A program made the translations under genes and the position numbers. From the NCBI RefSeq assembly GCF_000814325.1, contig NZ_JPHF01000002.1, positions 620,001 through 684,000 of the forward strand: a stretch of DNA of 64,000 nt. Reading direction: 5' to 3'. Shown piece after piece: positions 46,527 through 56,248 of this stretch (positions are counted from its first letter, which is position 1; every line of letters starts with the position of its first letter). The notes below the pieces were generated by a model. That model was not told the origin of the DNA. It was given only the letters and a program-made list of their open reading frames with translations, and searched no databases. The stretch is from Flavihumibacter sp. ZG627. GTDB lineage: Bacteria; Bacteroidota; Bacteroidia; Chitinophagales; Chitinophagaceae.

Positions 46527-46542
46527 TTATGTCATACATAAT
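46526..46542. promoter_or_regulatory. Candidate operator for the GntR/FCD regulator
   Basis: ATTATGTCATACATAAT is a perfect palindrome (7-bp arms, 3-bp centre) with the GT-N3-AC core typical of FCD-subfamily GntR proteins. It overlaps the -7 element end and the likely start site, a place where binding would block transcription. It lies 17 bp before the susC start codon. Confidence 0.7.
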
Positions 46543-46559
46543 GCAATAAAAAAACTGTT

Positions 46560-49500
46560 ATGAGAAAAACGATTACTTGCCTGCGCTTCCTGCTGGTGTT
46601 TGCAGGACTGCTATTTGGGGTAGGCACTTTTGCCCAGTCAAAAACAATTACCGGAAAGGTGAGTTCCGGGGAAGATGGTAAAGGCCTCCCGGGAGTTAGT
46701 GTAACTATCAAAGGGAAAAACACCGGAACCCAAACCGGTGCTGATGGTGAATTCACAATCCAGGCAGCACCTGCTGATATCCTGGTGTTTAGTTATCTGG
46801 GCTATGAATCCATTGAAGAGGCAGTGGGGGAGAAAACTGTATTTAACGTGGCCCTTGGCTTGTCTAATCAAAAAATGGATGAGGTTGTAGTGGTAGGGTA
46901 TGGTACAATTAAGCGTTCCAAGGTCACTTCCTCCATTTCTAAATTAGATAACAAAATCCTGGAAACAGGTGTTAGATCCAACCCTGCACAGGCTTTGGCA
47001 GGAACTATTCCAGGCCTCAGGGTTTCAACCGGAACAGGCCGTCCAGGCTCATTACCATCAATCATACTTCGCGGCGGTACTGATTTCGATGGCAGCGGCA
47101 GTCCGCTTATCATTATGGATGGTCAGGTACGGGGCTCACTCAGTGATATAAACCCAGAAGAAATTGAGAGCATTGAAGTTCTAAAGGATGCCTCAGCAAC
47201 CGCTATTTATGGTGCCCGTGCGAGCAATGGAGTGATCTTAATAACGTCTAAAAAAGGAAAGTCGGGAAAGTCTTCTATTACTTTAAAAGCAAAGAACGGT
47301 ATCAACTACCTCAATGTGCCATATAATTTTCTTTCTGCTCAGGATTATATCATCTGGCAGCGCAGAGCAGTTGTGGAAGCTATAAAAAATGGAGTATTAG
47401 GCGCGGCAACCTTAGGAGCTGTTGGCCCAAGAGGGACCGGTAATCTGTATAAAGATGCAAACGGAAATATTCTTGATGGAAATTATGATAGTCGGGCAGT
47501 TTGGAGCACTATGCGTTTAAATGATATTAACCGTGAACTGCTTACCCAAGGAGATGGATGGAAAACTATGAAAGATGCAGTTCCAACCAATGCGAATGGC
47601 GCTTATGACCCCAATGGAACTTTTGCCGATCTGATTTATAAGGAATTTAACTATGGAGATTATGGCCTTAAAGATAAGGCAACTGTTCAGGATTATAATA
47701 TTGGAATGAGTGGTGGTAATGATAAAGGAAAGTATTATGCCAATATTGGATTTTTTGATGAAGATGGACTTTCCATTGCAACGTTTTATCGCAGGCTTAA
47801 TCTGGCGTTGAATGGTGAATACAAAATTAAAGAATGGTTGAAATCTGAGAGTGGTTTGCAATTTGCGAAAGCCAACTGGAGAGATCAGAGCCTGCAGAAT
47901 GGTGAAAGTAATTTTTGGGGAAGAATGTTATCGGCTCCTCCAACATTACGTGGCACTAATATTAATGGCGAACTATTACTGGGTCGTGATGCAAGTGATG
48001 GTAACCCGGCAGTAAATATTGATAAATACAAACGTAATAATCAAACGGACAAGTTTACTCTCAACCAGGCATTTACGGTCAATTTCACCCGCGATCTCTA
48101 TGCGCGTATTGGTGGTATTCTAATGTATGACGAAGGACTGTATGAGGCATTTAATAAGGATTTCCGTACGGGCTTGTTGAGCTATACCAATCCTAATACA
48201 GGTTGGAATAGAACAAGATTTAGTTCCAATAGTTTTGACCGAACAACTCGTCAAACCTATAATGCAATCCTGAATTATACATCCAGCTTCTCTGATATGC
48301 ACAATATTGCTGCCATGGCTGGATTTGAGTATTTCAATCTCTATGGTACCGGTTTTTCAGCAAGTGGAAGTCTCGCGCCAACGGATGATTTCCAGGATCT
48401 GGGTCTGACACTTAATAATGCTACCACTCAAACCAGGGGAACTGATTCATATCATTTCAGGGAACGTATCATGTCAGGATTTGGAAGGATCAATTATGAT
48501 TATGATGGGAAGTACCTGGCAACATTTACGATCAGGCGTGATGGTTATAGCCGTTTGCTGGGCGACAACCAGTATGGAACATTTCCTGGTGTATCTGTGG
48601 GCTGGATGGCGCATCGTGAGAACTTTATGGCCGCTACAGATAATTGGCTCTCCTTCCTGAAACTGCGTGCAAGCTGGGGACTGAATGGAAATATAGGAAT
48701 AGGTACAAGCAATGGTATCGGATTGTACGAACTCCAGGGTTCTTATGGTTCACAAACTGCTTATAACGGAGTTATTGGATTTTTGCAGACCGGCATAGCA
48801 ATACCAGATCTTCGTTGGGAAAAATCAAGTACAATTGAAGTAGGTGCTGATATGGGCTTCCTCAATAATAAACTGAATGCCTCAGTTGCTTACTACAACA
48901 GACTTACTACTGATAAGCTGGCCTATGTAGGTCTGCCGCTTTCATCAGGAATCGGCCAGTTGCGTACCAATAATGGTAGTATGCGTAACAGGGGCGTAGA
49001 ACTGGAAGCTTCTTATAAACTGGTAAATGGGAGAACCCTCTCCTGGAGCATCGGAGCTAATGCTGCGTGGAATAAGAATACCATTGAAAAACTTCCCTTT
49101 AATGGAAATGAGAACAACCGTCAGGGTGGAGAGCAGATATACGACCCTAAAACAGGACGTGTTATTTGGGTTGGCGGTTACCAGGAAGGCCAGGAATTTG
49201 GAGAAATTTTCGGATACGTTAGCGATGGGATTATTCGTAATCAGAAAGACCTGGATGCATATAATGTTATTGACCTTGCGGCAGGATATGTTCAGTATGG
49301 TGGAGCAGCTGGAAGAAGAGTAGCCAGCGCTAAACTGATCAGTGAATTAGGACTTACCAACCATATTTCCGCCAAGTTGGGAGATATGATGTGGAGAGAT
49401 ATCGATAAAAATGATACAATTGACTATCGTGATAAGGTTTCTCTTGGAAGGGTTATTCCCCGTTGGACTGGTGGAGTTAACACAACCGTTTCATGGAAAG

Positions 49501-49943
49501 GACTTTCATTGTTTGCCAGGGTTGATTTTGGTCTGGGTCATATCCAGCAGGATTTTATGCAAATGTGGGCACTGGGAAGTATGCAGGGTGAATTCAATGC
49601 CACTGATATTGTAAAGGATACATGGACACCTGAAAATCCAGATGCTAAATATCCCCGATATACCTGGGCCGATCAATTAAACACAAAGAATTTTGATCGT
49701 CCAAGTGATATGTTTTGGGTCAATTCAGGTTACCTGGCAATCCGTGAGATATCACTGAGTTACTCAGTACCTTCCTCATTATTGAAAAGAGCCAGGGTAG
49801 AAGGACTTACATTGACAGTTACTGGGCAAAACCTTGGATATCTTTCAAACGATCTCCTGAATTTGCCAGAAAGAACCGGATCACAAAGCAGCGCCTATAC
49901 AATTCCAACTTCACTGATATTCGGAGCAAACCTAACATTCTAA
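46560..49943 (+). CDS. susC: SusC-like TonB-dependent outer membrane transporter
   Basis: An 1127-residue outer membrane transporter. The signal peptide is followed by a carboxypeptidase-like beta domain (about 24-95), the SusC signature (VVVGYGTIKRSKVTSSIS), the plug with ILRGGTDFDGSGSPLIIMDG and SIEVLKDASATAIYGARASNGVILITSKKG, and the 22-strand barrel region ending in IPTSLIFGANLTF. It works with the adjacent SusD lipoprotein to import glycan across the outer membrane using TonB energy. The downstream nan genes indicate sialylated saccharides or free sialic acid as substrate. Confidence 0.95.
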   Translation: MRKTITCLRFLLVFAGLLFGVGTFAQSKTITGKVSSGEDGKGLPGVSVTIKGKNTGTQTGADGEFTIQAAPADILVFSYLGYESIEEAVGEKTVFNVALGLSNQKMDEVVVVGYGTIKRSKVTSSISKLDNKILETGVRSNPAQALAGTIPGLRVSTGTGRPGSLPSIILRGGTDFDGSGSPLIIMDGQVRGSLSDINPEEIESIEVLKDASATAIYGARASNGVILITSKKGKSGKSSITLKAKNGINYLNVPYNFLSAQDYIIWQRRAVVEAIKNGVLGAATLGAVGPRGTGNLYKDANGNILDGNYDSRAVWSTMRLNDINRELLTQGDGWKTMKDAVPTNANGAYDPNGTFADLIYKEFNYGDYGLKDKATVQDYNIGMSGGNDKGKYYANIGFFDEDGLSIATFYRRLNLALNGEYKIKEWLKSESGLQFAKANWRDQSLQNGESNFWGRMLSAPPTLRGTNINGELLLGRDASDGNPAVNIDKYKRNNQTDKFTLNQAFTVNFTRDLYARIGGILMYDEGLYEAFNKDFRTGLLSYTNPNTGWNRTRFSSNSFDRTTRQTYNAILNYTSSFSDMHNIAAMAGFEYFNLYGTGFSASGSLAPTDDFQDLGLTLNNATTQTRGTDSYHFRERIMSGFGRINYDYDGKYLATFTIRRDGYSRLLGDNQYGTFPGVSVGWMAHRENFMAATDNWLSFLKLRASWGLNGNIGIGTSNGIGLYELQGSYGSQTAYNGVIGFLQTGIAIPDLRWEKSSTIEVGADMGFLNNKLNASVAYYNRLTTDKLAYVGLPLSSGIGQLRTNNGSMRNRGVELEASYKLVNGRTLSWSIGANAAWNKNTIEKLPFNGNENNRQGGEQIYDPKTGRVIWVGGYQEGQEFGEIFGYVSDGIIRNQKDLDAYNVIDLAAGYVQYGGAAGRRVASAKLISELGLTNHISAKLGDMMWRDIDKNDTIDYRDKVSLGRVIPRWTGGVNTTVSWKGLSLFARVDFGLGHIQQDFMQMWALGSMQGEFNATDIVKDTWTPENPDAKYPRYTWADQLNTKNFDRPSDMFWVNSGYLAIREISLSYSVPSSLLKRARVEGLTLTVTGQNLGYLSNDLLNLPERTGSQSSAYTIPTSLIFGANLTF

Positions 49944-49970
49944 AACTCCGAAATAATAAATATTTTGATC

Positions 49971-51551
49971 ATGAATAAGATTAAACACCTCATATGGATG
50001 TCAATGATTGCCATCGTTGCATTCTCTTCCTGTCGAAAGACTTTGGAACTCGCCCCAGAAGATTATTTCGGAGATGGAAACTTCTGGCAGAACGAATCAC
50101 AGGTTTCCAATTTTATGGTGGGATTACACAATCAGTTCCGCAATAACCAGTTCATGTTTTTGCGTCTTGGTGAAATGCGTGGAGGAGGCTTTAGTAATAT
50201 AGATGTACAGAACACATCCCTCAATGAACTGCAGATAATTGAACAAAGGCTAGATGAAAACTCAGCAGGTGTAGGTAATTGGGGAGGATTTTATAATCCA
50301 ATTCTTCAATTGAACCTTTTTATCCAGAAGGTGAATGAAGTTGGTTTCCTAACGGAGGATAGAAAAAAATTTCTCCTGGGGCAGGCCTATGGATTGCGGG
50401 CATATTACTATTTTCAACTACTGCGTACTTATGGTGGTGTTCCCATCTGGCTTGAACCTGAAGTATTGAATGGCAATACTGACCAGGTAACGCTCCGTAG
50501 GGCAAGGTCAACAGAAGTTGAAGTACTTGCAGTGATAAAGAATGATGTCAATAAATCGTTAGAATTATTTGGCGCTACCCCATCTGCTGATAAAACATTG
50601 TGGAGTCCGAACGCTTCTTTGATGTTGAAAGGTGAAGTATATCTTTGGTCGGCTAAGGTTTATGCAACAACTGCTGACCTGGCAGAAGCGAAATCTGCAC
50701 TTTTGTCCATCACCGGCCCCGCCCTCGAGAATAATTTCAAAGATGTTTTTGCTTACAATAAGAAAAGCAACAATGAGATCATTTTTGCACTTCGTTACAG
50801 GGTTGGGGAAGTTGAGATGCCCGGTGTATCTGCCTTTACTTATTCAACCTACAATTTCGACGGCCAGCATTACAAGGACTCAACTGTTAGTGCAGGAGTA
50901 GGTAATTTCCTGGTTGATCCATTGGTTATTGCAGCCACCAATTCTCAGCAGATCATCCAGCGCTACCGTTATAAGTTCGAATTATATCAGTCGTATGATC
51001 TGGCCGATAAAAGAAGAGATGCTACTTTTTATGATTACTATAAAGTAAACACATCAACTCAACCATATACTGTAACTGTTCGGAATACTGCGTTGGTGAA
51101 ATTCCTGGGGACCATCGATGCAAACAAAAGATACTTTGCAGACGATTGGCCGGTATATCGTGAGGCCGACAGGTTGTTAATGCTCGCTGAGATCGTTAAT
51201 GCCGAAGGTGGAGATCCAACGGAGTTCGTACAACCAATACGAAACAGGGCATTCGGTGGACTGGCAAATGATCCTGCTCCTTTTGTAAATGGGAGCAAGG
51301 ATGCGAATGAGATTGCAATCTTTGAGGAGCGTAGTAAAGAGTTTGTTTTTGAAGGAAAGCGCTGGTATGATCTCCGCCGTATGCAGGTTGGGGGCCAACC
51401 AATGGTATTCATAAGCACGAACCATCCTTACGGTGTACTAGACAAAGCTACTCAGGCACATATGGTTTTATGGCCCATTCCACCCAGTATCTGGACAAAC
51501 GACCCCCTCGTTAACCAGACTCCGGGATATGAGACAGCAAAACCCCAATAA
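49971..51551 (+). CDS. susD: SusD-like glycan-binding lipoprotein
   Basis: A 526-residue outer membrane lipoprotein partnering SusC. The ATG at 49971 was chosen over the upstream TTG at 49965; the signal MNKIKHLIWMSMIAIVAFSSC has a lipobox ending in Cys. The mature part has the SusD/RagB fold with helical tetratricopeptide elements (YGLRAYYYFQLLRTYGGVPIW, LMLAEIVNAEGG) and ends in the conserved FEGKRWYDLRRM segment. It acts as a lid over SusC and binds the glycan. It starts 27 bp after susC, in the same operon. A terminator follows. Confidence 0.93.
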   Translation: MNKIKHLIWMSMIAIVAFSSCRKTLELAPEDYFGDGNFWQNESQVSNFMVGLHNQFRNNQFMFLRLGEMRGGGFSNIDVQNTSLNELQIIEQRLDENSAGVGNWGGFYNPILQLNLFIQKVNEVGFLTEDRKKFLLGQAYGLRAYYYFQLLRTYGGVPIWLEPEVLNGNTDQVTLRRARSTEVEVLAVIKNDVNKSLELFGATPSADKTLWSPNASLMLKGEVYLWSAKVYATTADLAEAKSALLSITGPALENNFKDVFAYNKKSNNEIIFALRYRVGEVEMPGVSAFTYSTYNFDGQHYKDSTVSAGVGNFLVDPLVIAATNSQQIIQRYRYKFELYQSYDLADKRRDATFYDYYKVNTSTQPYTVTVRNTALVKFLGTIDANKRYFADDWPVYREADRLLMLAEIVNAEGGDPTEFVQPIRNRAFGGLANDPAPFVNGSKDANEIAIFEERSKEFVFEGKRWYDLRRMQVGGQPMVFISTNHPYGVLDKATQAHMVLWPIPPSIWTNDPLVNQTPGYETAKPQ

Positions 51552-51602
51552 TACTTTGGCTGCTGGTAACAGCCAGGTTGGTTCATAATGCTTCTTATTA
51601 TT

Positions 51603-51635
51603 ATGCCGGAAGTATTCCTGCTTCCGGCATTTTTA
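51603..51635 (+). terminator. Hairpin between susD and nanA
   Basis: The stem ATGCCGGAAG / CTTCCGGCAT (51603-51612 with 51621-51630) with an 8-base loop is followed by TTTTAT. It could partly separate the highly expressed susCD from the enzyme genes, a common arrangement in such loci. Confidence 0.75.
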
Positions 51636-51682
51636 TGGATTTTTATAAACAATAGCAACAAACGAAATTATAAACCTGTTTT

Positions 51683-52624
51683 ATGCACAACAATCATTTA
51701 AAAGGTTTGATTGCAGCTCCATTCACTCCAATGGATGCTAATGGCGATCTGAACCTATCGATTATACCTTCCTATTATTCCTTTCTAAAGCATAATGGTA
51801 TTACCGGGGCCTTTATTTGCGGTTCCACCGGCGAGGGAGTATCACTGTCACTATCAGAAAAAAAGGCTGTTGCAGAAGCATGGGCCAAGTGTACAAGTTC
51901 TGATCCGGATTTCACAGTGATGCCCTTATTGGGAGGAACATGCATTGCAGATAGTATTGAACTGGCCCTTCATGCAAAGGAAATAGGGCTGGATGCTATC
52001 TCCTTCACCGCGCCATTTTATTTTAAACCTTCGGGTATTGACATGCTGGCAGAATGTTGTCAAATTATAGCATCTGCTGTTCCGGATATGCCTTTTTATT
52101 ATTATCATATTCCTGTACTCACAGGAGTTAACTTCCCAATGATCGATCTACTACAAAAGGTGGATGGACTGATCCCGAACTTTGCAGGCATTAAATATAC
52201 ACATGAAGATTTCATGGATTTTCTCTCCTGCCTGCGTTTTAAGGGAGGAAAATATGATATGCTCTGGGGGCGTGATGAGAATATGCTCGCGGCACTTTCG
52301 TTGGGAGCAAAAGGGGCCGTTGGAAGCACATTCAATTATGCCGCACCGTTATACTATGATCTGATTGAGGCCTATGAAAACAATCAGCAGGAAACCGCGC
52401 GATCACTGCAACAAATGTCTATTGATATGATCAGGCTTTTAGGCAAATATGGTGGTATTGCAACTGGTAAAGCATACATGAAGATTGTAGGGGTCGATTG
52501 TGGAGAATTCAGGCTGCCGGTAAAAAATATGGACAGTAAAGCATTTACATTATTTCAGAATGATGTAAATGAATTGGGATTCACCCGGTACTGCTCACGG
52601 CAGGCAGTTTCAGTTAATGCCTGA
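51683..52624 (+). CDS. nanA: N-acetylneuraminate lyase
   Basis: This 313-residue enzyme splits N-acetylneuraminate to N-acetylmannosamine and pyruvate in the cytoplasm. It is a member of the DHDPS aldolase superfamily with the Schiff-base Lys171 (FAGIKYTHED), catalytic Tyr141 (YYYHIPVLTG) and the substrate loop GSTGEG (about residues 48-53). The YxHIP form fits sialate lyase better than dihydrodipicolinate synthase. Neighbours (mutarotase, MFS, epimerase, sialidase) support it. It overlaps or abuts nanM. The annotated start is 27 bp after a Bacteroidota-like AT stretch. Confidence 0.92.
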   Translation: MHNNHLKGLIAAPFTPMDANGDLNLSIIPSYYSFLKHNGITGAFICGSTGEGVSLSLSEKKAVAEAWAKCTSSDPDFTVMPLLGGTCIADSIELALHAKEIGLDAISFTAPFYFKPSGIDMLAECCQIIASAVPDMPFYYYHIPVLTGVNFPMIDLLQKVDGLIPNFAGIKYTHEDFMDFLSCLRFKGGKYDMLWGRDENMLAALSLGAKGAVGSTFNYAAPLYYDLIEAYENNQQETARSLQQMSIDMIRLLGKYGGIATGKAYMKIVGVDCGEFRLPVKNMDSKAFTLFQNDVNELGFTRYCSRQAVSVNA

Positions 52625-52628
52625 TCCA

Positions 52629-53789
52629 ATGAAAGGAAGAATCATTTCCCTTATAGCCATTATTATGTTGTCATATACCACTTCCTGCGATCAAGGTGAG
52701 CAGGAGATTACCATTGCATGGAAAATTGCTTCAGCTTTACCTGCAGATAGCGGAAAAGCTGAAGCCACGGGCCTTGCCGGACCCCTTGCAGGAATACATA
52801 ATGACCATCTGGTGATTGCGGGGGGAGCTAATTTTCCATTGGGATTACCATGGGAAGGGGGGAAGAAAGAATATCATAAATCCATTTATATATATGGTCG
52901 GGGCCAGCATGGAGAATTAATCCTCATAAATACAGACTCACTTCCAAATCCGGTTGCCTATGGAGCTAATTGTGCCACGCCTGGTGGAATCATTTATGCT
53001 GGCGGAGAAACTCCTCACGGACTCACAAACTCCGTTTGGATGGTTCAATTCATTCCCGATAGCAAATCGATCAGCATTAATCAACTACCGGCTTTGCCAA
53101 TTCCGGTTGCTAATGCTGCGGCTACATCCATTGGCTCCTATATTTACCTGGCTGGTGGGGAATCAATCGATTCCGTTTCAAATGAATTTCTAAGACTTAA
53201 CCTTGAGAATCTATCGAAAGGTTGGGAGCAAATGCCGGAACTCCCTATACGAGTTTCTCATGCTGTTCTTTTAAATCAGATGGAGAAAGATAATACCAAT
53301 ATCTATCTTATTGGGGGGAGGAGAAGAATTGCAGGGGGAGTGAGTGAGATCTACTCTACCATGTTTGCATTCGATACCGATAAAAATACATGGACAGAAA
53401 AAGCATCCATGCCTTATGCTATGGCGGCAGGTACAGGCCTGCCAATTGGCAGTGAGGATATTTTCCTTTTTGGAGGAGATACAGGAAATACATTCACAAA
53501 AGTTGAGGGACTGATTGCCGAAATAGCAAAGGAAAACGATACAAAACGAAAGGAGCAGCTGGTGGATAAAAAAAATCAATTACAGGCTGGTCATCCAGGC
53601 TTCAGCAGCGAAATTCTTCGGTATAATACAGTGAATAATGAATGGGTAAGAACTGATTCAATTCCTTTCAGCACACCTGTTACAACAACTGCATTAAAAT
53701 GGAATGATGAGATAATCATTCCAAGCGGGGAAATCAAAGCAGGTATACGCAGCCCGAATATTTTATCGGGTAAAACATATATAAAATAA
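52629..53789 (+). CDS. nanM: N-acetylneuraminate mutarotase/epimerase, kelch-type lipoprotein
   Basis: A 386-residue kelch-repeat beta-propeller that converts alpha- to beta-N-acetylneuraminate, as in E. coli NanM. The start is set at 52629 (MKGRIISLIAIIMLSYTTSC), a clean lipoprotein signal; an earlier ATG at 52617 would overlap nanA by 8 bp. Kelch motifs are visible (LVIAGGANFP, IIYAGGETPHG, IYLAGGESID, IYLIGGRRRIAGG, IFLFGGDTG). A lipoprotein location places it in the periplasm, facing sialidase products. The gene is between nanA and the MFS transporter. Confidence 0.9.
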   Translation: MKGRIISLIAIIMLSYTTSCDQGEQEITIAWKIASALPADSGKAEATGLAGPLAGIHNDHLVIAGGANFPLGLPWEGGKKEYHKSIYIYGRGQHGELILINTDSLPNPVAYGANCATPGGIIYAGGETPHGLTNSVWMVQFIPDSKSISINQLPALPIPVANAAATSIGSYIYLAGGESIDSVSNEFLRLNLENLSKGWEQMPELPIRVSHAVLLNQMEKDNTNIYLIGGRRRIAGGVSEIYSTMFAFDTDKNTWTEKASMPYAMAAGTGLPIGSEDIFLFGGDTGNTFTKVEGLIAEIAKENDTKRKEQLVDKKNQLQAGHPGFSSEILRYNTVNNEWVRTDSIPFSTPVTTTALKWNDEIIIPSGEIKAGIRSPNILSGKTYIK

Positions 53790-53797
53790 CAATCGGC

Positions 53798-55045
53798 ATG
53801 CACTCCAAAAAATATCCATGGATCCTGGTTGGACTATTATGGGTGGTGGCTCTACTCAATTATATGGACAGGCAAATGCTTTCCACAATGAAGCCATCCA
53901 TGCAGGTCGATATTGTTGAGCTTCAATCGGCAGAAAATTTTGGTATTCTGATGGCCATCTTCCTTTGGATCTATGGACTGATGAGTCCGGTTTCCGGAAT
54001 CATTGCAGACAAATTCAATAGGAAATGGTTAATTATCGGAAGCCTCTTTGTGTGGTCAGGTGTAACTTTTGCCATGGGATATGCTACCAGTTTCAACCAA
54101 TTATACTGGTTGAGAGCCGTGATGGGAGTGAGTGAAGCACTATATATTCCGGCTGGCTTGTCCTTAATTGCAGATTTCCACTCTGACAAAACAAGATCAC
54201 TTGCCATCGGTATTCATATGACTGGACTATATATGGGACAAGCTCTCGGCGGATTTGGAGCAACTATCGCCGATAAGTTTTCCTGGCAACATACATTTCA
54301 AAGCTTTGGTTTGGTGGGGATACTATATTCTTGCGTGCTGATCTTATTTTTGCGAGAGAAAAAGGCTGTAGAACCGGATACAAGGATTGTATTAAAACCT
54401 GCAGCAAACAAAGAATCCATTTTCAAAGGGATCGGGATATTACTAACCAATATATCCTTCTGGATCATTCTATTTTATTTTGCTATCCCGAGCCTTCCTG
54501 GTTGGGCAACCAAAAACTGGCTGCCAACATTGTTTGCACAGAACCTGAATATTGAAATGGCGCAGGCTGGTCCCATTGCCACAATTACGATAGCTGCTTC
54601 TTCATTCATCGGCGTAATATTCGGAGGAATCCTTTCCGACAAATGGGTACAGAAAAATATACGCGGCCGGATCTATACTAGTGCAATAGGTCTTGGGTTA
54701 ACAATCCCGGCATTATTATTTCTGGGTTTTGGTCACTCTCTATTCCACATCATTGGCGCAGCGTTTTGCTTCGGATTTGGTTTTGGAATGTTCGATGCTA
54801 ATAATATGCCCATACTTTGCCAGTTTGTTTCTTCCAAGTACAGGGCTACTGCTTATGGTTTAATGAATATGACAGGGGTGTTCTTTGGAGCCTGGATAAC
54901 TGATCTTCTGGGAAAATCAACAGACGCGGGTAATCTGGGAAAAGGGTTTGCCATGCTTGGAGTAATTGTATTGGTTGTTCTGATGATCCAGTTATATTTC
55001 CTCAGGCCCAAAGTCAATAACTATGATGAGCTGTCTACAGATTAA
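53798..55045 (+). CDS. nanT: MFS transporter, sialic-acid importer candidate
   Basis: A 415-residue inner-membrane transporter of the major facilitator superfamily (ACS-like group). Twelve transmembrane helices are visible, with the family loop motif GIIADKFNRKWL between helices 2 and 3. Its position between nanM and the epimerase gene points to import of sialic acid from the periplasm. The nanT name rests on context, since MFS subfamilies are hard to separate by eye. It begins 8 bp after nanM. Confidence 0.85.
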   Translation: MHSKKYPWILVGLLWVVALLNYMDRQMLSTMKPSMQVDIVELQSAENFGILMAIFLWIYGLMSPVSGIIADKFNRKWLIIGSLFVWSGVTFAMGYATSFNQLYWLRAVMGVSEALYIPAGLSLIADFHSDKTRSLAIGIHMTGLYMGQALGGFGATIADKFSWQHTFQSFGLVGILYSCVLILFLREKKAVEPDTRIVLKPAANKESIFKGIGILLTNISFWIILFYFAIPSLPGWATKNWLPTLFAQNLNIEMAQAGPIATITIAASSFIGVIFGGILSDKWVQKNIRGRIYTSAIGLGLTIPALLFLGFGHSLFHIIGAAFCFGFGFGMFDANNMPILCQFVSSKYRATAYGLMNMTGVFFGAWITDLLGKSTDAGNLGKGFAMLGVIVLVVLMIQLYFLRPKVNNYDELSTD

Positions 55046-55060
55046 TATAATATTTCAACG

Positions 55061-56248
55061 ATGTCATACTCTAAACAGGAATTACTAGAGCTGAAGAACT
55101 TTTATTCCAGTCAATTGCTGGATGATACCGTTCCCTTTTGGTTTCCCAGATCCTATGACCATGAGCAAGGTGGATTTCTACTTATGAGAGATCACGATGG
55201 GAGTTTGATAGATGATGATAAAGCGGTTTGGATTCAGGGACGTGCCACCTGGCTGCTTTCTACACTATACAACACTATTGAGAAAAAGCAGGAATGGTTA
55301 TATGGGGCAAAGCTGGGTTATGAATTCCTGGTAAAGCATTGCTTCGATACGGATGGCCAGATGTTCTTCCATACAACGAGAGATGGAAGACCTATTCGTA
55401 AACGTCGATATTTTTTTTCAGAAACATTCGCAGTAATTGCCATGGCCGCCTATTCGCTTGCAAGCGGTGACGTTGAAGCGGCAAGTAAATCCAGATTCCT
55501 TTTCGGTAAGTGTATTGAATATGCAACAACCAAGGGCCTGCTACAACCTAAATATTTTGATACCCGTCCTACCATTGGTATCGGTGTACCAATGATCATG
55601 ATGAATACTGCTCAGCAACTTCGGGAAACGATTGGCGACGATCGTTGTGATGAATGGATTAGTACCTGGATAAGTCAGATAGAAGAAAAATTTGTAAAGG
55701 ATGATATAAAATGTGTGATGGAGCAGGTTGCCCCAGATGGCAGTATTATTGACCACATTGATGGCCGAACACTTAATCCCGGGCATGCTATTGAAGGGGC
55801 GTGGTTCATACTTTATGAAGCCCGAAAGCGCAATAATGATCCTCATCTTATTTCTCTCGGTTGCCGTATGTTGGATTACATGTGGGAGAGGGGATGGGAT
55901 AAAGAATATGGCGGGATATTATATTACAGAGATGTTTATAATAAACCGGTACAGGAATACTGGCAGGACATGAAATTCTGGTGGCCTCATAATGAAACAA
56001 TCATCGCTACACTACTTGCTTTCCTGATGACAGGAAATGCAAAATATGCTCAATGGCATAAAATGGTTCATGATTATGCCTATAACAAATTTCATGACAG
56101 GGAAAACGGAGAATGGTTTGGATACTTACATAGAGATGGAACAATTGCCCAAACAGCAAAGGGAAATCTCTTTAAAGGTCCTTTTCACCTACCCCGACAG
56201 GAATGGATTTGCACTCAGATACTCAATGAACACCTCCAGCAATCATGA
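55061..56248 (+). CDS. N-acylglucosamine 2-epimerase family protein
   Basis: A 395-residue enzyme of the AGE family, an (alpha/alpha)6-barrel. It should convert N-acetylmannosamine, the lyase product, to N-acetylglucosamine without phosphorylation, as known for Bacteroides NanE. Family strings are GFLLMRDHDGSLIDDDKAVWIQGRATW, LNPGHAIEGAWF, and EYWQDMKFWWPHNETI. No NanK/RokA kinase is encoded near it, so the phosphorylation step lies elsewhere. It begins 15 bp after nanT and its stop overlaps the next start (ATGA). Confidence 0.9.
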   Translation: MSYSKQELLELKNFYSSQLLDDTVPFWFPRSYDHEQGGFLLMRDHDGSLIDDDKAVWIQGRATWLLSTLYNTIEKKQEWLYGAKLGYEFLVKHCFDTDGQMFFHTTRDGRPIRKRRYFFSETFAVIAMAAYSLASGDVEAASKSRFLFGKCIEYATTKGLLQPKYFDTRPTIGIGVPMIMMNTAQQLRETIGDDRCDEWISTWISQIEEKFVKDDIKCVMEQVAPDGSIIDHIDGRTLNPGHAIEGAWFILYEARKRNNDPHLISLGCRMLDYMWERGWDKEYGGILYYRDVYNKPVQEYWQDMKFWWPHNETIIATLLAFLMTGNAKYAQWHKMVHDYAYNKFHDRENGEWFGYLHRDGTIAQTAKGNLFKGPFHLPRQEWICTQILNEHLQQS

